A DNA stretch of 64,000 bases from Haliclystus octoradiatus (taxonomy: Eukaryota; Cnidaria; Staurozoa; Stauromedusae; Haliclystidae): NCBI GenBank assembly GCA_916610825.1, contig OU744449.1:7336243-7400242 (forward strand), read 5' to 3'. The translations under genes and the position numbers were made by a program. Within the stretch, counting starts at the first letter, position 1; each line of letters opens with the position of its first letter. The notes under the pieces are model-generated. The model made no database searches. It worked only from the letters and a program-made list of their open reading frames with translations, and was not told where the DNA came from. Shown here piece by piece: positions 10,901 to 56,763 of this stretch.

Positions 10901-13900
10901 GGATTCATCTACAATATATGATGTGTCTATTTTGACAGGCATTTGTAAATCTTTTTCTAAACATCATAGTAACATAGGCTTTATAGTTATATTTCAATTT
11001 GCTTTCTAAAATATCACGAAGGTTTTCTGCGATCTGATTGGTCGAATGAGCGTGCATGAAATCCTAGGGTAAAACATGGCTCCGAAAACCGGGAAAAACC
11101 GCAAGCTTCAAAAAAGTTTGATCTGTGATAAAATACAGAATTTATAACTTTTTGACAACAATCCAATAAATATCTCAATAATGGCTACGATTTACAAAAC
11201 GACATTTAGCTCAAGATTTTTTTATTTATTGAAAAGCGTGGTAAATGAGTTATTGGTCGTGTAACATGCAAAATAAAAACACAGAACGAAAGACAATTAT
11301 AGGCTACGCTGTTTCAAGGTAAACCTAAAATTTAAATAACAATTACTGCATTAATTTTCTAAAGAACTATGTTCTTGTATATGTCTTTCTTTATTTGACA
11401 AAATCTATCTTGTTGTGGGATTCTCTTCATGCTTGGTTTATGAATTGAAATTGAATTTTAAATTGTGAATTCATGAATTGAAAATTCGCCGTCGAATGAG
11501 ATTCCGACATTTGTTTTATTTTAGAAAAGGGTTACCACATGCTTGCAAATGTTTGTATTGCATATTTACTAAACTCGAAAAAGTTGGGAGACACTCAGGA
11601 AGCTAAAAATCACTCGCTCGGAGCTCGTGATTTTTTAGCGCTTCACTCGTGTCTCCCAACATTTTCTCGTTTAGTAAATATGAATACAAACATGGAAAGT
11701 ATGTGGTAACCCTTTATTCATGTAAAAGTCAGTCAATCGATCTTGCATTTCTCAATTTCTTAAATTTCTTCAACCACCATAGATAATAAATATATACATG
11801 GAATACAGGGCAATGAAATGTATGTTCCAGCTTTTTGTATTATTCATCACCTTTTTCAGCATGGATATCACCGCAACATATATCTCAGGTTCCAGTAAGA
11901 TGTCAGTTGTTCCTGAATTAAATGAAGATTAATACTTATAATGATGTAATTGGAATTTCTAATTCATGTGCTGCATCTTACACCAAACTTCCTTACCAAT
12001 ATTATTTGCTTTCAACCTTGAACACGTCAAGAGAAATTCAAAATGGGATGATAGCATTTTATAAGATGAAGATTTAACATTAATAAGCAATAATACTGAC
12101 GTTTTGGCATGTTACATTATTTAGTTACTGTGTGACCCACAATAGCTCAGTTGTCATATAGTGTGTTGAATACTACATTTAAATAGCTCATACAGTCGTC
12201 ATAGATCTTACTTATTCAATATCATCTACTACAAGAAAGGGTCTCGCTCTATATTTTATTCTTTATTTCGTACCACCCAAAATGAGAACTGAACAACCAA
12301 AACACAGAGGAAGAAATGTAACACGCGATGCCACTATTCCATACAATATCCTATCCCATCAAATTGTTCAATTTCATGAAAATCCATCCTTATATCTTCC
12401 TTGAATGAATAAGTTTCACAGGATTCATTATACTCCCTCATTATAAAGTAGTGAACAGAGCAGTGCTCTTAACTAAATCCCGTTTACTAATCTAAATTTA
12501 CCAAGTGCTCTCGTAAATGTTGTATGACAATTGACAGCATAATAATTGAGTCATGGCATATCCCTACCGCTGTCAACAATGGCTGGTGGATAGCTGTATG
12601 GTGGTAAACCAAGACTATGTCCAGCAACTTCCTGAAAAGAATAAAAATACTTTGAGATGCAGCGATGTTATTATGCTATGCCAAAAGATAATTAATTGGA
12701 TGTAATCAAGCGATATACAATAATGCGGGAAAGAGTGACGAACAATACCCAAGAAACTTACATAGCTGTCACCTCTATTCAGTGACCACCTGTCTATAGT
12801 GGTCATTCTTGCAATGTATAAAATGTTATATTCTATTGAATAAACCCTGTCTAAAAACTTAAAGCCACCTGCATATAGTATGTATTTGCTGCTGTTTTAT
12901 GCATACAGCCGTACAAACTATCGACATGTTATTCCATCTTATATATAGCTGCCGGCATTCTTATCAACTCTTGGCGCGTGTAGCATGCATGCATCATCTA
13001 TCACGCTTATATCAATGTAAAAATGCCTTATTGTAGTTGCTCTGTCTTTTTACTACTTTAGAAAAGAAAACTGACGGTTTTTGAAAATCTAGATCTAACT
13101 AAAACAGCTTATTTATTTAATATTTGTCGAAAAGATAAATAATCCATGTTACATACAGAGATTAGTCATACCATATACCAGAAGTTAATATTGGTATCGA
13201 TCAATCTCACAGCAGGCTTAGCGAATGTATCTATCATGTATTATCAAAAACTCTTCCTGGCAAATTACACAATATAAACCACCTTTACAATCCTTCAACA
13301 GAGTTCTATAGCCTTCCAGCTCGATAACATTACGGATGATTTTCCGAAGCCCCATTTTAGCTTCGATATACCTAACGCTGTCAGAATTCCTACTTACGAT
13401 GCCTGTCATCCTTACAGTGTACCATGCTTGATGAAGAACTTGTGTCCAATGAATTGGGTGTTGATAGGAACCTTTTTCAGGCTCGTCAAACCAAATATGG
13501 CCCTATCAAACCAAATTATAAAATATGACGTCATAATTGAACAAATGCATGAAGTTTGATTGGTTATTTCATGTGTCTGGAGATTCTAGGATAAACATCA
13601 AAAAGTTCTCTCTTTGAAATGTGACGATTAATATTTGATCAGAGGCTCAAAGCTGGAGAAGAATAGAAAAACCTCGAAGGCTCGTCCTTTCAACAATTTA
13701 TTCCAACATTCCTCTTGTAGTAAGTGTTGATTGTTAAATAATACATCAATCGTTGTGGTAGAAATCTGTTGGAGGAAGCCAATGGATTGTTTCGCAGATG
13801 AGTGCTTTTAATAAGCAATGCTACATACTACATACATATAGTAGAATGTATAGTCGCATAATTCGAACAACTGTTCTTTAATTAATTGATTGTTATCTTA

Positions 13901-16900
13901 CGTTTCCATTGCATAACGCCATCGAGAATATATTCGGAACCTTTTTATCTTTTACAAGTTGATCATAGAGTGGCTGGAGGAAAAAAAGAAAATGTATCAT
14001 GTTATAACTGCATCTTATTTTAAAAGTGCAAATTACACGAAAACATTTTCAACACATATTCGAGTAGCTGAAGTTAATTGATGAAGAATGATGACAATGA
14101 TTTCTTAGTTAGAACGCGTATAAGCAGAGATATTTAAAAAGGTGTCCCAAAGGTGTAGGCATAGCAGACTCGGACTCTAATTCCGCGTGAATGGAGATAC
14201 GATATTTTAAAGTTTTCAATTTTCCTTCTTCCTATAGTAAGCCATCTTGTCATTGCTACTATCGTCTTGAGTTTGGAAAAGTGACTGATCGAAAATAGGA
14301 TGGATTCAACATTAAATGTCTCTGCTTATACGCGTTCAAACTGAGAAATTATTGCCACCATTCTTCATCATTTAGCTTCAGCTACTCGAATCTGTGATAA
14401 AATTTCTTCATGTCATGTGCACTTTAAAAGTTTCTTACAATAATATTGTATTTTCTATGAATATTGGATAGATTTGACTTGCGCAGGTCTCGCTTTTTAT
14501 TGATGGATTCATAACAACGTTTTGAACGAATTTTTCCTGTGTTTTAATTAGGATCATATCATAGAATGATACGGGCATGGTCCGACAAAAGTGGAATCCT
14601 GTACAATCCTATATTCTGGAAGGTTAGAGCAAATTCAGAAGAAAATTGATATTTTATTATTTACTGGTCAAACCTCAGCAAAATATTCATAAGAAAATGT
14701 TGAAATGCCTCTAGAATTCCAGACGGCTGAACCTTTTGTCAGACCCTGGATACGGGTCAGATTTAGTTTTCACTTGCTAATGCTCATGATTCGTCAAACG
14801 GCAGAGCATTTAATTATTTCAAAACATGATTGTTAATGCGTTCACTGCTTATTTGATAGCACCCATAAAAACTCTCAAAATGCGGATGCTCTACATCCAA
14901 TTTTCTAGGTGAATCTTCAACACTTCTGAGTCAGAAGCCCGTTCAGAAGACTGTGGTCATATATAATCACGAGTAGACATTAGCAGTTTGTATTTTTCAT
15001 ACTAATCATCCCGCTATGCTAGCATTGAGAAGTGAGATGTTCCCCAGCGGTTAAAATGAGCCTTTTTTGAAGCCTCTTATTCTATTCCATATCAACGCCT
15101 ATTAACTGCATTGATATACTACAAACAAGACTGCAATAATTCTAGAGACTGCAAAGAAATGTTTTCACCAATGTCTCACCTCAACATTCGCTGCAGAAAG
15201 AGAGCGATATGCCAAACCAAGGATACCTTCATTGACAGAGTTTTCTAATAATAAAAACACATCGATCACATATTAGACTATTTCAGATGAATTTCATGTG
15301 AAGAATATATAAGAATCTATGTATTACGAACTGTTTTCAACTCACTCAAAAAGAAATCTTTTTCTTGTGTGATAACTGCAAATTCCGCCATAATTCTTGG
15401 CCCTGAAAATATGGAAGTTAGAAACTCAGTTACGTTGATTTATAACAGCTCGTGACAAGAAACCGTGACAACAAATAATGCTATCAAACATTGCGTGATA
15501 CCACGTGTAGACTTCTTGTATTTCTATGTTACCTCCAGGGAAACTAACAGCATCTCGATAAGCTTCACCCGACCAAGAACCTTTTCCATATTCAGTTTCC
15601 ACCTATATACAGTAAAATAAGAATATCATGTGGATGTATTATGACAGAAGAATTGTTTAGTATTAGCATTAAGACTAACAATATGGAAGAAATTAATATA
15701 TGATTCTCACTGGTCGTTTGATTGGTGTAGACGTCATTGATTTGGCTGGTAAATAATAACGTTCTATAAGACATTTGACGCCATGTTGATCTCTGCATTC
15801 TGGTCCTGAGAGTAGATGAATAAAGAAACTTATATGAATAAAGATAAATAAAGAGTTATTTATCAGAAACTATCATAGACCACATATAACACTAACACAA
15901 CACAGAATTACATTTACGCATTAAAACTCATATATTCTAAATAATGTTTCAGTCTTACGAGCAACAGGTAATTAAAGAAGAATTACATTTACGCATTAAA
16001 ACTGTATTCTAGATAATTTTTCTTTTTAAATATATTTCTGAAGATGACATAAGCAATGTCGAAAGCTCAAACAAAGTCTATTTTATCGTTTACTTTTATT
16101 ATAAATTTTAAAAGTTGAAATTTCTATCCAGAAATCTAAAATAGGTAGCAAATTTCAAATATTTTCTTTCAAAATTCAAATGAATATTGATATATGATTG
16201 AGTTGAAATGAATATTAAATGTCCATAAAGACCTGACCCACGTCGATCTAATTCACCCCTGCCTTTCAAATGGTTCTGATTGAGTTGAAATGAATATTAA
16301 ATGTCCATGAAGACCTGACCTACGTCGATCTCATTCACCCTTGCCTTTCAAATGGTTCCCTAAATACAAACTATGAATGTACAAACCTGCAACTGCCATG
16401 TTTGAAGATCCTGTGTCGATTAGAAATTCAAGCTAGAAAAACAATGACAAATACATATTTCAAGACCATTGAACAAGAATGAATCCCTCATAGGGGACTG
16501 TAAGTTCATAATTTCAGCACTGTATTCAAACTTTCTTACTAATTTCTTATTATTCAAATGTTTAGAAATTACGTTAATACTGTTAATAATATGTAAAAAT
16601 GAATGAATAAATGAATCCCTTATAGGGAACTGTCATACATATATGCTATATAGAGGGCCAATATTGACAATGGCACCCCTTTCATAAAGTGTCCAAATTA
16701 TACGCCCCCCTCCCCCGGTGGATGCAGCCAGTATCATATATCAGTATGGATCTGCAACGATCTAATAAACAATTTCTTTTTGAAAATAAAAATAAGAACA
16801 ATATAACAGCTAGAAACTCCTATAGAGCTGATTGTTCAAACCATAACTTGTTGCATTTTATTGTCGTGCTGTCGTATAGATCGAGTTAAATATTACGTTC

Positions 16901-17834
16901 ACGTTTCACTAGTTGCATATTATATTATTTATAACACATAGCTCATATCTCCATTTGATTGCACATTGAAAACGCAACGTTACCTTTTGTCCTGGTGTCC
17001 CTATTTCGATTTCCATTACATAGGCATACGACGTACTCTAAAAGTTTAACAAAAACATATTGAAGTTCTAATATATTGATCATAACCAAGGTTCGACAAA
17101 GGATTCAGCCTTCTGGAATAGTAGAGATGTTTATGATTGAATCTATGATTGCAGGATTCCTACGTTTGTCGAATATGTGGTCGGACATTGATCATAGCGC
17201 AATGTATTTGAATATAGAGATGACATGGCGTAATGAACATTATATAGATATATTCCTTGTGCAGCTTGAACATCTGATATATGAAATATGACACTGTTTT
17301 CTGAAAGCTATATTACTGGAATACTGTAGCCTAGAAATTAAATCAGAGATATCAGATCCGCATATTTGCGGATCGATGCATTTTCACAGACTCATTCTAT
17401 TTTACATTATCCTGACTAACATTAAATTTTGCAAAATCTGATTAACACTTCCCTTTATCCCATTCCTTTATGCTACATTAGTTTTGAACAATTTTGTTAT
17501 TTTGTATTAATCCATCGCTATTTATTATGTGCATTCCTCTTACCCGTAACATATATCCGTCTCCTTTAGTCCATTTAGTAAGTTCATTTCGCACATGCGC
17601 TCTATAATCAATGTAAGTCATGTTACCATGGTTACGAAATCGATGAAGATGTTGTTTTGTTTTTCGCTTCAAATGATACGATACTGATCCGAGATCGGTG
17701 TGTATTCCCACAACACATTGTACCATACAGTGGAATATAATAATCAACAATAAACGCCAAGAAAGTGAGAAATGTTGATTGAATGTTATTCTTTCTGTTT
17801 CTCTAATTGACCGGTCTCGACATAGCAAATACAT
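4928..17834 (-). CDS. BACE-like membrane aspartic protease
   Basis: Type I membrane aspartic endopeptidase of the beta-secretase kind. Minus-strand exons, 5' to 3': 17544-17834, 16984-17037, 16387-16432, 15711-15805, 15533-15602, 15346-15402, 15180-15244, 13902-13973, 13398-13502, 12568-12631, 11851-11912, 10291-10387, 9825-9879, 8488-8642, 7336-7368, 6605-6737, 5773-5886, 4928-5124; about 587 aa. Visible: hydrophobic signal segment near residues 24-43; catalytic LIDTGSSN (Asp about 121) and AIVDSGTT (Asp about 305); flap Tyr about 167; EGILGLAYR; MEGNVVVFDRANHRVGFA; a membrane span (about 528-546) and a short basic tail. All joins are in phase except exon 16 to 17, which needs a weak donor (GTCTAA at 6609) or an unseen small exon. 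Unlike vertebrate BACE there are many more exons, no DDISLLK-like dileucine tail, and a Cys-rich block before the membrane span. Family assignment is firm; orthology to BACE1 or BACE2 is not resolved. Confidence 0.85.
5955..6317 (-). mobile_element. tRNA-derived SINE, family S1
   Basis: Closely resembles the element at 49064-49432. Read on the minus strand it has an A-box region (TAGCTCAGATGG, split here), then TCAGATAGGATCATATCTGA and a B-box GTGGTTCTAATCC. The A-box region is interrupted by about 45 bp (roughly 6268-6313) containing TTTTAGTCTACACGCAGGCT, one arm of the foldback seen at 2306-2364. The element lies in an intron of the protease gene, between the two exons whose phases do not agree. 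Confidence 0.8.
8985..9600. repeat. Four-copy tandem repeat, about 163-bp unit
   Basis: Four diverged copies starting near 8988, 9152, 9317 and 9479. Each runs through AGAATAYTGTAAAAG, GGATTATAG(C/T)TGGTTTATTG and ATTATACTGCATTACCCCC, followed by a TTCATGAAC-type dyad segment. It is intronic in the protease gene. Dyad-rich sequence continues to about 9760. Confidence 0.85.
11526..11715. mobile_element. Foldback element, family E (full palindrome)
   Basis: A 190-bp inverted repeat. The left arm starts AAAGGGTTACCACATGCTTG and the right arm ends with a near complement, ATGTGGTAACCCTTT. GTTGGGAGACAC on the left pairs with GTGTCTCCCAAC on the right, and the centre has CTCGCTCGGAGCTCG. There is no coding capacity. 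Degraded relatives are at 4193-4330 and about 37630-37775. Confidence 0.85.
12755..12900. mobile_element. MITE family A, reverse partial copy
   Basis: Contains GTGACCACCTGTCTATAGTGG and TTGCAATGTATAAAATGTTA, the reverse complement of the family A interior. The ends are eroded. It lies in the intron upstream of the DSGTT-encoding exon pair. Confidence 0.65.
14005..14440. mobile_element. Large foldback element, family G
   Basis: Imperfect inverted arms: TTCGAGTAGCTGAAGTTAAT and GAACGCGTATAAGCAGAGA on the left match AGCTTCAGCTACTCGAA and TCTCTGCTTATACGCGTTC on the right. The total is about 430 bp with a central, non-palindromic spacer. No open frame is present. Intronic in the protease gene. 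Confidence 0.75.
14579..14748 (+). mobile_element. MITE family B, well-preserved copy
   Basis: 170 bp with terminal inverted repeats GGTCCGACAAAAG at the left and CCTTTTGTCAGACCCTG at the right. The interior has GGAAGGTTAGAGCAAATTCAG and AATGCCTCTAGAATTCCAGA. It is the reference copy in the window for this family. Confidence 0.85.
16197..16357. repeat. Two-copy tandem duplication, 82-bp unit
   Basis: GATTGAGTTGAAATGAATAT through CTTTCAAATGGTT occurs twice in direct tandem, at 16197 and 16279, with only a few substitutions. Intronic in the protease gene, next to the DTGSSN exon. Confidence 0.9.
17089..17200. mobile_element. MITE family B, internally deleted copy
   Basis: GGTTCGACAAAGGATTCAGCC at one end and GATTCCTACGTTTGTCGAATA at the other have the family B terminal sequences, but most of the interior is missing. 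The small open frame here is a by-product. Confidence 0.55.
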
Positions 17835-19518
17835 TCTAACAGCAAAAGAAAACCATATAAAGCCATTGTCGCTTCTTGAGCTGCCTTAGCTATAAGCAAA
17901 ATTATTTTTGCTCATTAAAACTATCCACTATTTCGTCTCTTCATATATAATCCAGTATAAACCTTGCTGAAGTTTCCCGCTAAACATTGGCATAAGTTTA
18001 GCAATGACATGACCAATGGCTTTCATTTCTAATTTACGATTAACCAATCACATAGCAGAAGAGCGGCCCGTTGTATCACGCTTGAACGAACCCTATTGGC
18101 GAATCGCCCTTTAGTTTGTTCATGGTTTGTTTTATTCAAAGTAGATACATTTCAAACTGAAACATGGTACGTATCAATCCAGCAACACGGTTCGACATCA
18201 ATGTATTGGTAAAATTGAGAGGTTTGAAGAAAATTTTTTACAGAAAATTATTTTTCTTAGACTGCTTGTGCATGTACATAGATTGCTTTACTATTTTTTC
18301 CGTAAATGGGAAAATAAATATTTAATAACTAAATTGTAGGAATAGAATCATCGTTTGCATTGAAAACACGTAAGCCGTCGAAAGGAGCACTCTGGGTATA
18401 TATGTCCTATAAACTACATTATCGTATGTTCCTACAAAATAAAATTGTTCTGCTTAAAAGGTAAAAAGTGGCCGAATATTAGGATACAGCATAATATACA
18501 TTTTTTTTCATTAGGATTTATAGAATTCGCCCAGTGTCGAAACTTTCTAAAGAATTTCATAATTTCAGTATTCAAACATTCTTAATAATTTCTTATTATT
18601 GAAATGTTTAGAAATTACCTAAATACTATTAATAACAATAAAAAGGTAATGAGTAAAATAATAATAATAAAAAAAAAAAAATATTTTCTACTTTTATTTA
18701 GTAATTATTAAAATATATCTGCTTCCTCTATCAGATATCAAGAAACGGCAACAGTTATAGCCTTACTTTGGTTGTAATATAATATTCTGTATTAGCATAC
18801 AATATTCTATATCTAGTCAGTAATTATGTAAGCCCTGTTTACGTGTCCTAAATACATCTGTCTATCTATATCTATCTAAATATCATAGAAGTTAAAATTC
18901 TAACGGTTTAATGTAGTTGAAGCATCTATAGTAGCTCGCAGACTCACTGTCAAAAGGTAAACGTGGTAGACAGTGGATAATGCAGCCATGATAAGGATAC
19001 ACACTTGGGTAACAATAAAAAGGAGTTCTGGATTTTACGGGGCCTACAAATCTATGTTGCAACCATTACAATTAGATACATGGAAATGGCTGGCATATTG
19101 AAAGGGACAATCTTCGCATCGCGATTGAATTATTAGGAAATGGGACACCCTGTTTTGAATGTTATGCAAGTGTGCCGTTGTGAAATGCGTTGGTACCTAC
19201 TACCTCTCAAATGCAGACGTACATCGGTCGGACTTTTCGTTGTTTCAATTTAATCAAAATTAGATAGCATTCAAGGACTGCAACACAATATTGGAAAGGT
19301 CATATTGATTATTGGAGTACATATCGTCCCGAAGAAAATGCAACTTCATTATTTCCAATATGTTACTTCGCAACGACATGAGCTCTATTTTCTTCGCATT
19401 AAGTCTCTTTGCAATGACATGTTCCCGATTATTGCCTCCCATCTGAAATGTACTGATATACTCCCTGAATGGAATAGCAGGCGGTAGTGGTTTTTAGTGA
19501 TTGGGATCTAGTTTTATA

Positions 19519-19857
19519 GTTCGATAAGAAGTCAAGCGATAGAATAGACGTAATTTTGTGACGTTCCGTCATTGTACTAATCTATCTGACTTTTTCAAGC
19601 GATTAAAATTAAAGGCATAGAATTGACCATCGCAATTTGCGTTCTTAAAGTTGAATAATGAATGCCATTATCAAGCCATAAATAGTGAATTAGTACATCA
19701 CTCAACATATTGGAAGACCGAGCGCAAAGGCTGCAGGTCAATTTTATGCCTTTAACTTTCCATGCTTCTCATTTTAATCGCTTGGAAATTTCATATTCGT
19801 ACAACGACGAAATGTCGCAAAATTACGTCTATTCTATCGTTTCTCTTCTTATCAAAC
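19519..19857. mobile_element. Foldback element, family F
   Basis: Inverted arms: GATAAGAAGTCAAGCGATAG and AATAGACGTAATTTTGTGAC on the left pair with GTCGCAAAATTACGTCTATT and CTATCGTTTCTCTTCTTATC on the right. A second inner arm pair (AGCGATTAAAATTAAAGGCA with TGCCTTTAACTTT and ATTTTAATCGCTTGG) makes it a long stem of about 340 bp. Confidence 0.85.
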
Positions 19858-20334
19858 TCATTAGATAAGCAAAAAGCTTTTATCAGTTTAAAAGTTATCA
19901 AGAATACAGCTTTTTTGTCGATTTAAAATTTTATAAGAGAAAGCATTGTATACATTTGTACATATTTTGATAATTCATTACAGCAAATTCATAATAATTT
20001 ATGATAAAAAATTTACATACTGTATCTGTTTCAAATTGCAATAGACTACACAATACACAAGTCACAAGAGAATCTTATTACTTCATAGCGCTAATTTTGT
20101 CAAGTTTTTTGTTACATGGACGATTGGAATACTGTAATTTGAATGAGTATGTTTTTCAAAAACCACATCGTTAATTCGATTGAATAGTTTCTAGCTTTTC
20201 ATGAATGTGTTAACAACAGTTCCAGCAACATCTCATAGTCATAACTACATTTTATGCATCAAGCGTGTTTCTATAGCAAATCTACAATCTGTGATAGTAG
20301 AAGAGTTCCATAGACCTCAACCAATGCAGATAAC

Positions 20335-20725
20335 ATTTAACCAATCAAATGGACACTTTGACTATCAGATTGAGATAGTTATTGGAAAAAGTCTCAATTA
20401 TTCACCATGATCCCCTGCGAAAACAGTTCAGGAGTTCATGAACAGTTCACGAACAATTCATGAAGGTTAAATGGCCCCAAATTTTCATGAACTGTCTGCA
20501 AGGGTTCATGAACTCCTGAACTATTTTCCGCAGGATATTCTGAAATTATAAGATTCAAACAATATTTTCAAATGTGCACCAACCGGAACTAGTACTAGTT
20601 CCAGGCTCTTATTGTTTGAACCCAGATAGTTCAAAGATCCTACATTTAAAATATTTTCTGACTCTAATTAAATACGAATATCATGGTGAAATATTCTAGA
20701 CTATTTGCAATAACTATCCAATAGC
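20335..20725. mobile_element. Foldback family D copy with nested TTCATGAAC element
   Basis: Shares arms with the palindrome at 52558-52885: ACTTTGACTATCAGATTGAG, ATTATTCACCATGAT, CCGGAACTAGTACTAGTTCC and the matching right arm ATTCTAGACTATTTGCAATA. The left arm is split at about 20408 by a separate foldback (CCCCTGCGAAAACAGTTCAG to CTGAACTATTTTCCGCAGG, about 20412-20533). The nesting gives the relative age: D is older than the TTCATGAAC element. Confidence 0.8.
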
Positions 20726-20759
20726 CTAAGTATCGATATTACAGATTGAAAATTCATGT

Positions 20760-20765
20760 TTTATT
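20760..20765 (-). terminator. Polyadenylation signal of BORCS6
   Basis: AATAAA on the minus strand, 88 bp past the BORCS6 stop codon. Confidence 0.6.
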
Positions 20766-20853
20766 TAACAATTCTTTCCAACAGCATCTCATCATTTCGT
20801 CATAGTATAAAACATTTTGTGTAAGAATCTATTTAGTCCTCAACAACTTTTCA

Positions 20854-21372
20854 TTATTTAGCCATAGTTTCCAGTGTATCAAGCATTTGTTTAATATCTT
20901 GTACCTGACTACTTAATTCATACAAAGGTGTCATTTTTTTATTTAATTCTTCAGCCTTAGCAATTAACCCATACATTGTTTTAACATTATCGTCAACACA
21001 ACTTTGTGCTTCATCAATACACTTTTTATACAATTTTGTAAAATCACAAGTTCTTTCGGACATAATTTTTAAATCATATTGAAATTCTTCTGTTACCGAC
21101 ACCAGACTTTCTGCAGCAGCACGGGCACGATGATCTAAATCAGCAATTATCGAAGGGTCAATTTTAGGTATATTGACATTAGGGGATTCCTTTTGTGGAG
21201 TTGAAGGTGATCCAGGACTGTGATTAATTATATCATAAGATAGAAAAGATGAACCTGGAGCTGTTAAGTCCTCTTCTGAAGAACTTGATGTCACACTCAA
21301 TGGTGTAGGCGAGCGGTAACTATTTGGTAATCCAAACGGTTTTGGAGAAGGTAGACGATGTTCCATATCCAA
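20854..21372 (-). CDS. BORCS6: BLOC-1-related complex subunit 6 (lyspersin)
   Basis: Subunit of BORC, the lysosomal-membrane complex that recruits ARL8 and couples lysosomes to kinesin for outward movement. Single-exon frame of 172 aa. The N-terminal 80 residues or so are Ser/Pro-rich and probably disordered (SVTSSSSEEDLTAPG). The conserved C-terminal helical region starts near DPSIIADLDHRARAAAESL and continues through DDNVKTMYGLIAKAEELNKK to SSQVQDIKQMLDTLETMAK, ending directly at the stop, as in the family. The heptad-like pattern suggests coiled coil. It is shorter than mammalian BORCS6, mostly in the N-terminal part. The start chosen is the first ATG of the frame; ATG at codon 3 is equally possible. 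A 5' UTR intron is possible (ATTAATTAG just upstream). Divergent neighbour: the CARD/death-domain gene. Confidence 0.85.
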   Translation of the reverse strand: MDMEHRLPSPKPFGLPNSYRSPTPLSVTSSSSEEDLTAPGSSFLSYDIINHSPGSPSTPQKESPNVNIPKIDPSIIADLDHRARAAAESLVSVTEEFQYDLKIMSERTCDFTKLYKKCIDEAQSCVDDNVKTMYGLIAKAEELNKKMTPLYELSSQVQDIKQMLDTLETMAK

Positions 21373-22524
21373 TTCTTTGATTCCTAATTAATATTTTAAT
21401 ACAGGTCTTGATTCCATTTAAATGATAAATTGTCAGCCTAATCATAACATTATTGCACTGGTATAATTATTTGATGACCAAGACCTAGAATGTAACACAA
21501 TTAAGTCATAAAAAGTAATTGAGATGGTATCGCTTTACCAAAGAAGGTGCCATGATTAATCGAAAATCCCACGACCTGCGTTGTTTACAGTATTTACTAA
21601 AATGTGAAAATCTATGAAAATTTATAGGCAAAGTATGGAGGTACGCATATCAAATATACCGGCCGTAAACCCTACCCAGTTTGCAGAGAAGGGCGTTTTT
21701 CGATGAGATCATGGGGGCGGCTAGAGAATTTTCAAATGCGGGCCCTTCTAGAGATTTTTGACTCATCCGCGGGAGGAATAACAATATTCTATAGATAAAT
21801 AGTAAGCCTAGTAATAGGGTTCCTTAAAAAATGTTAGTGGGCGACTAAAGATGCCTAAAATATTCTCTCAGCAGGCGCGGTTCTACCACACTCTGCACAT
21901 TAGGGCCCTACTCTGCAATTAAACGCCAGGCATGCTTAAGTTAATTTCAAAATGTTTAAGATAGGGATGAGACGATTGTTCTGAAAATAATCAATATTGC
22001 CGATCCCGATCATTAGTAGTGCTATTTTCACTACCGGTAATCGAAAAATGATCGGTGGGATTGCTCTTTCTTGGTCTACAGTCTACATTTCAATTTTTGC
22101 ATTCTGCATAACAAATGCAGTAACCAATGAATCGATATACTGTGATGTAAATTCATACCTTAATCTATGATAAAGTATAATAAAACAGTTGAGTTCCATG
22201 TAAAAAGATCTCCAGGAGTCCTGACAAATCATAAATGGAGAATAAAACAATTAACAATTTTGTAAAAATTCCAGCTGTGTTTTCTACCATGTTTGTGCTG
22301 CCTCTTCTATGGTACGCGGAAGAGAGGCACGTAAATAAGTTCCTTGATAATTCTATAGTTGCTGCAAACACTGGCTGAAAACAATTATTTCTGATTTCTG
22401 AACACAGACGTCATGTTTCAATTGTAATGCTAGTTTTAAGTTGTCAAAGACACTGCAATTTACAATGATAGCTCTGCATCATTAAATTTTTTAAATGGAA
22501 TGAGGACGAAGTCAAACTTTTCAA
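21373..22524. other. Divergent intergenic region BORCS6 / CARD gene
   Basis: 1.15 kb between two divergent start codons, so it probably holds both promoters. I see no clear TATA pair. Around 22000-22070 there is a short imperfect inverted repeat (CCGATCCCGATCAT with ATGATCGGTGGGAT). No gene is supported. Confidence 0.5.
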
Positions 22525-34806
<12,282 letters not shown>

Positions 34807-35114
34807 TAAACTATTAACTGACAATGCAGTTATAACTGTTGCTAACTGTTGTAGTGTTGAAAAGGATTCATGAAATTAAGTTACTTTCGGCACATTGCTC
34901 ATAATCTAGCCTATATCGATGGTATACAATTCATTTGTTTTGGTCTACAAGACATTGGACAAATAACAGCCTGTGTTGTAACACAAAGATTTGATTGTAA
35001 TGAAAGTCGTACATCGGATCTTAGAGTTTGTGGAGACATAATCAAGAAGCTATTTATGGCAATTTTGTACATCGAAAATTGGATTTGTAACGCACGCTAA
35101 GGCTAGTAAATGTG
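34807..35114. other. Short gap between CARD gene and RhoGAP gene
   Basis: 308 bp between the inferred last CARD-gene codon and the RhoGAP ATG. There is no AATAAA. It includes a 76-codon open frame (34870-35100) that I cannot place in a family and may only be 5' UTR of the RhoGAP gene. The two genes share orientation, so a shared or overlapping transcript is possible. Confidence 0.5.

Positions 35115-56763
<21,649 letters not shown>

Larger units (their letters stand above)
17835..20853. other. Intergenic region with 5' flank of BACE-like gene
   Basis: No gene is supported. The part nearest the protease start has ATTGG/CCAAT-type motifs (for example CATTGGC near 17986, ACCAATCAC near 18044, CTATTGGCG near 18092), which may belong to its promoter. 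The rest is AT-rich with foldback family F at 19519-19857 and foldback family D, carrying a nested dyad element, at 20335-20725. Confidence 0.5.

Noticed and set aside
18164-18230. Possible divergent first exon (AAACATG followed by GTACGT) upstream of the protease gene
   Set aside because: The motif looks like an exon ending right after ATG, but no following exon could be identified on the plus strand.
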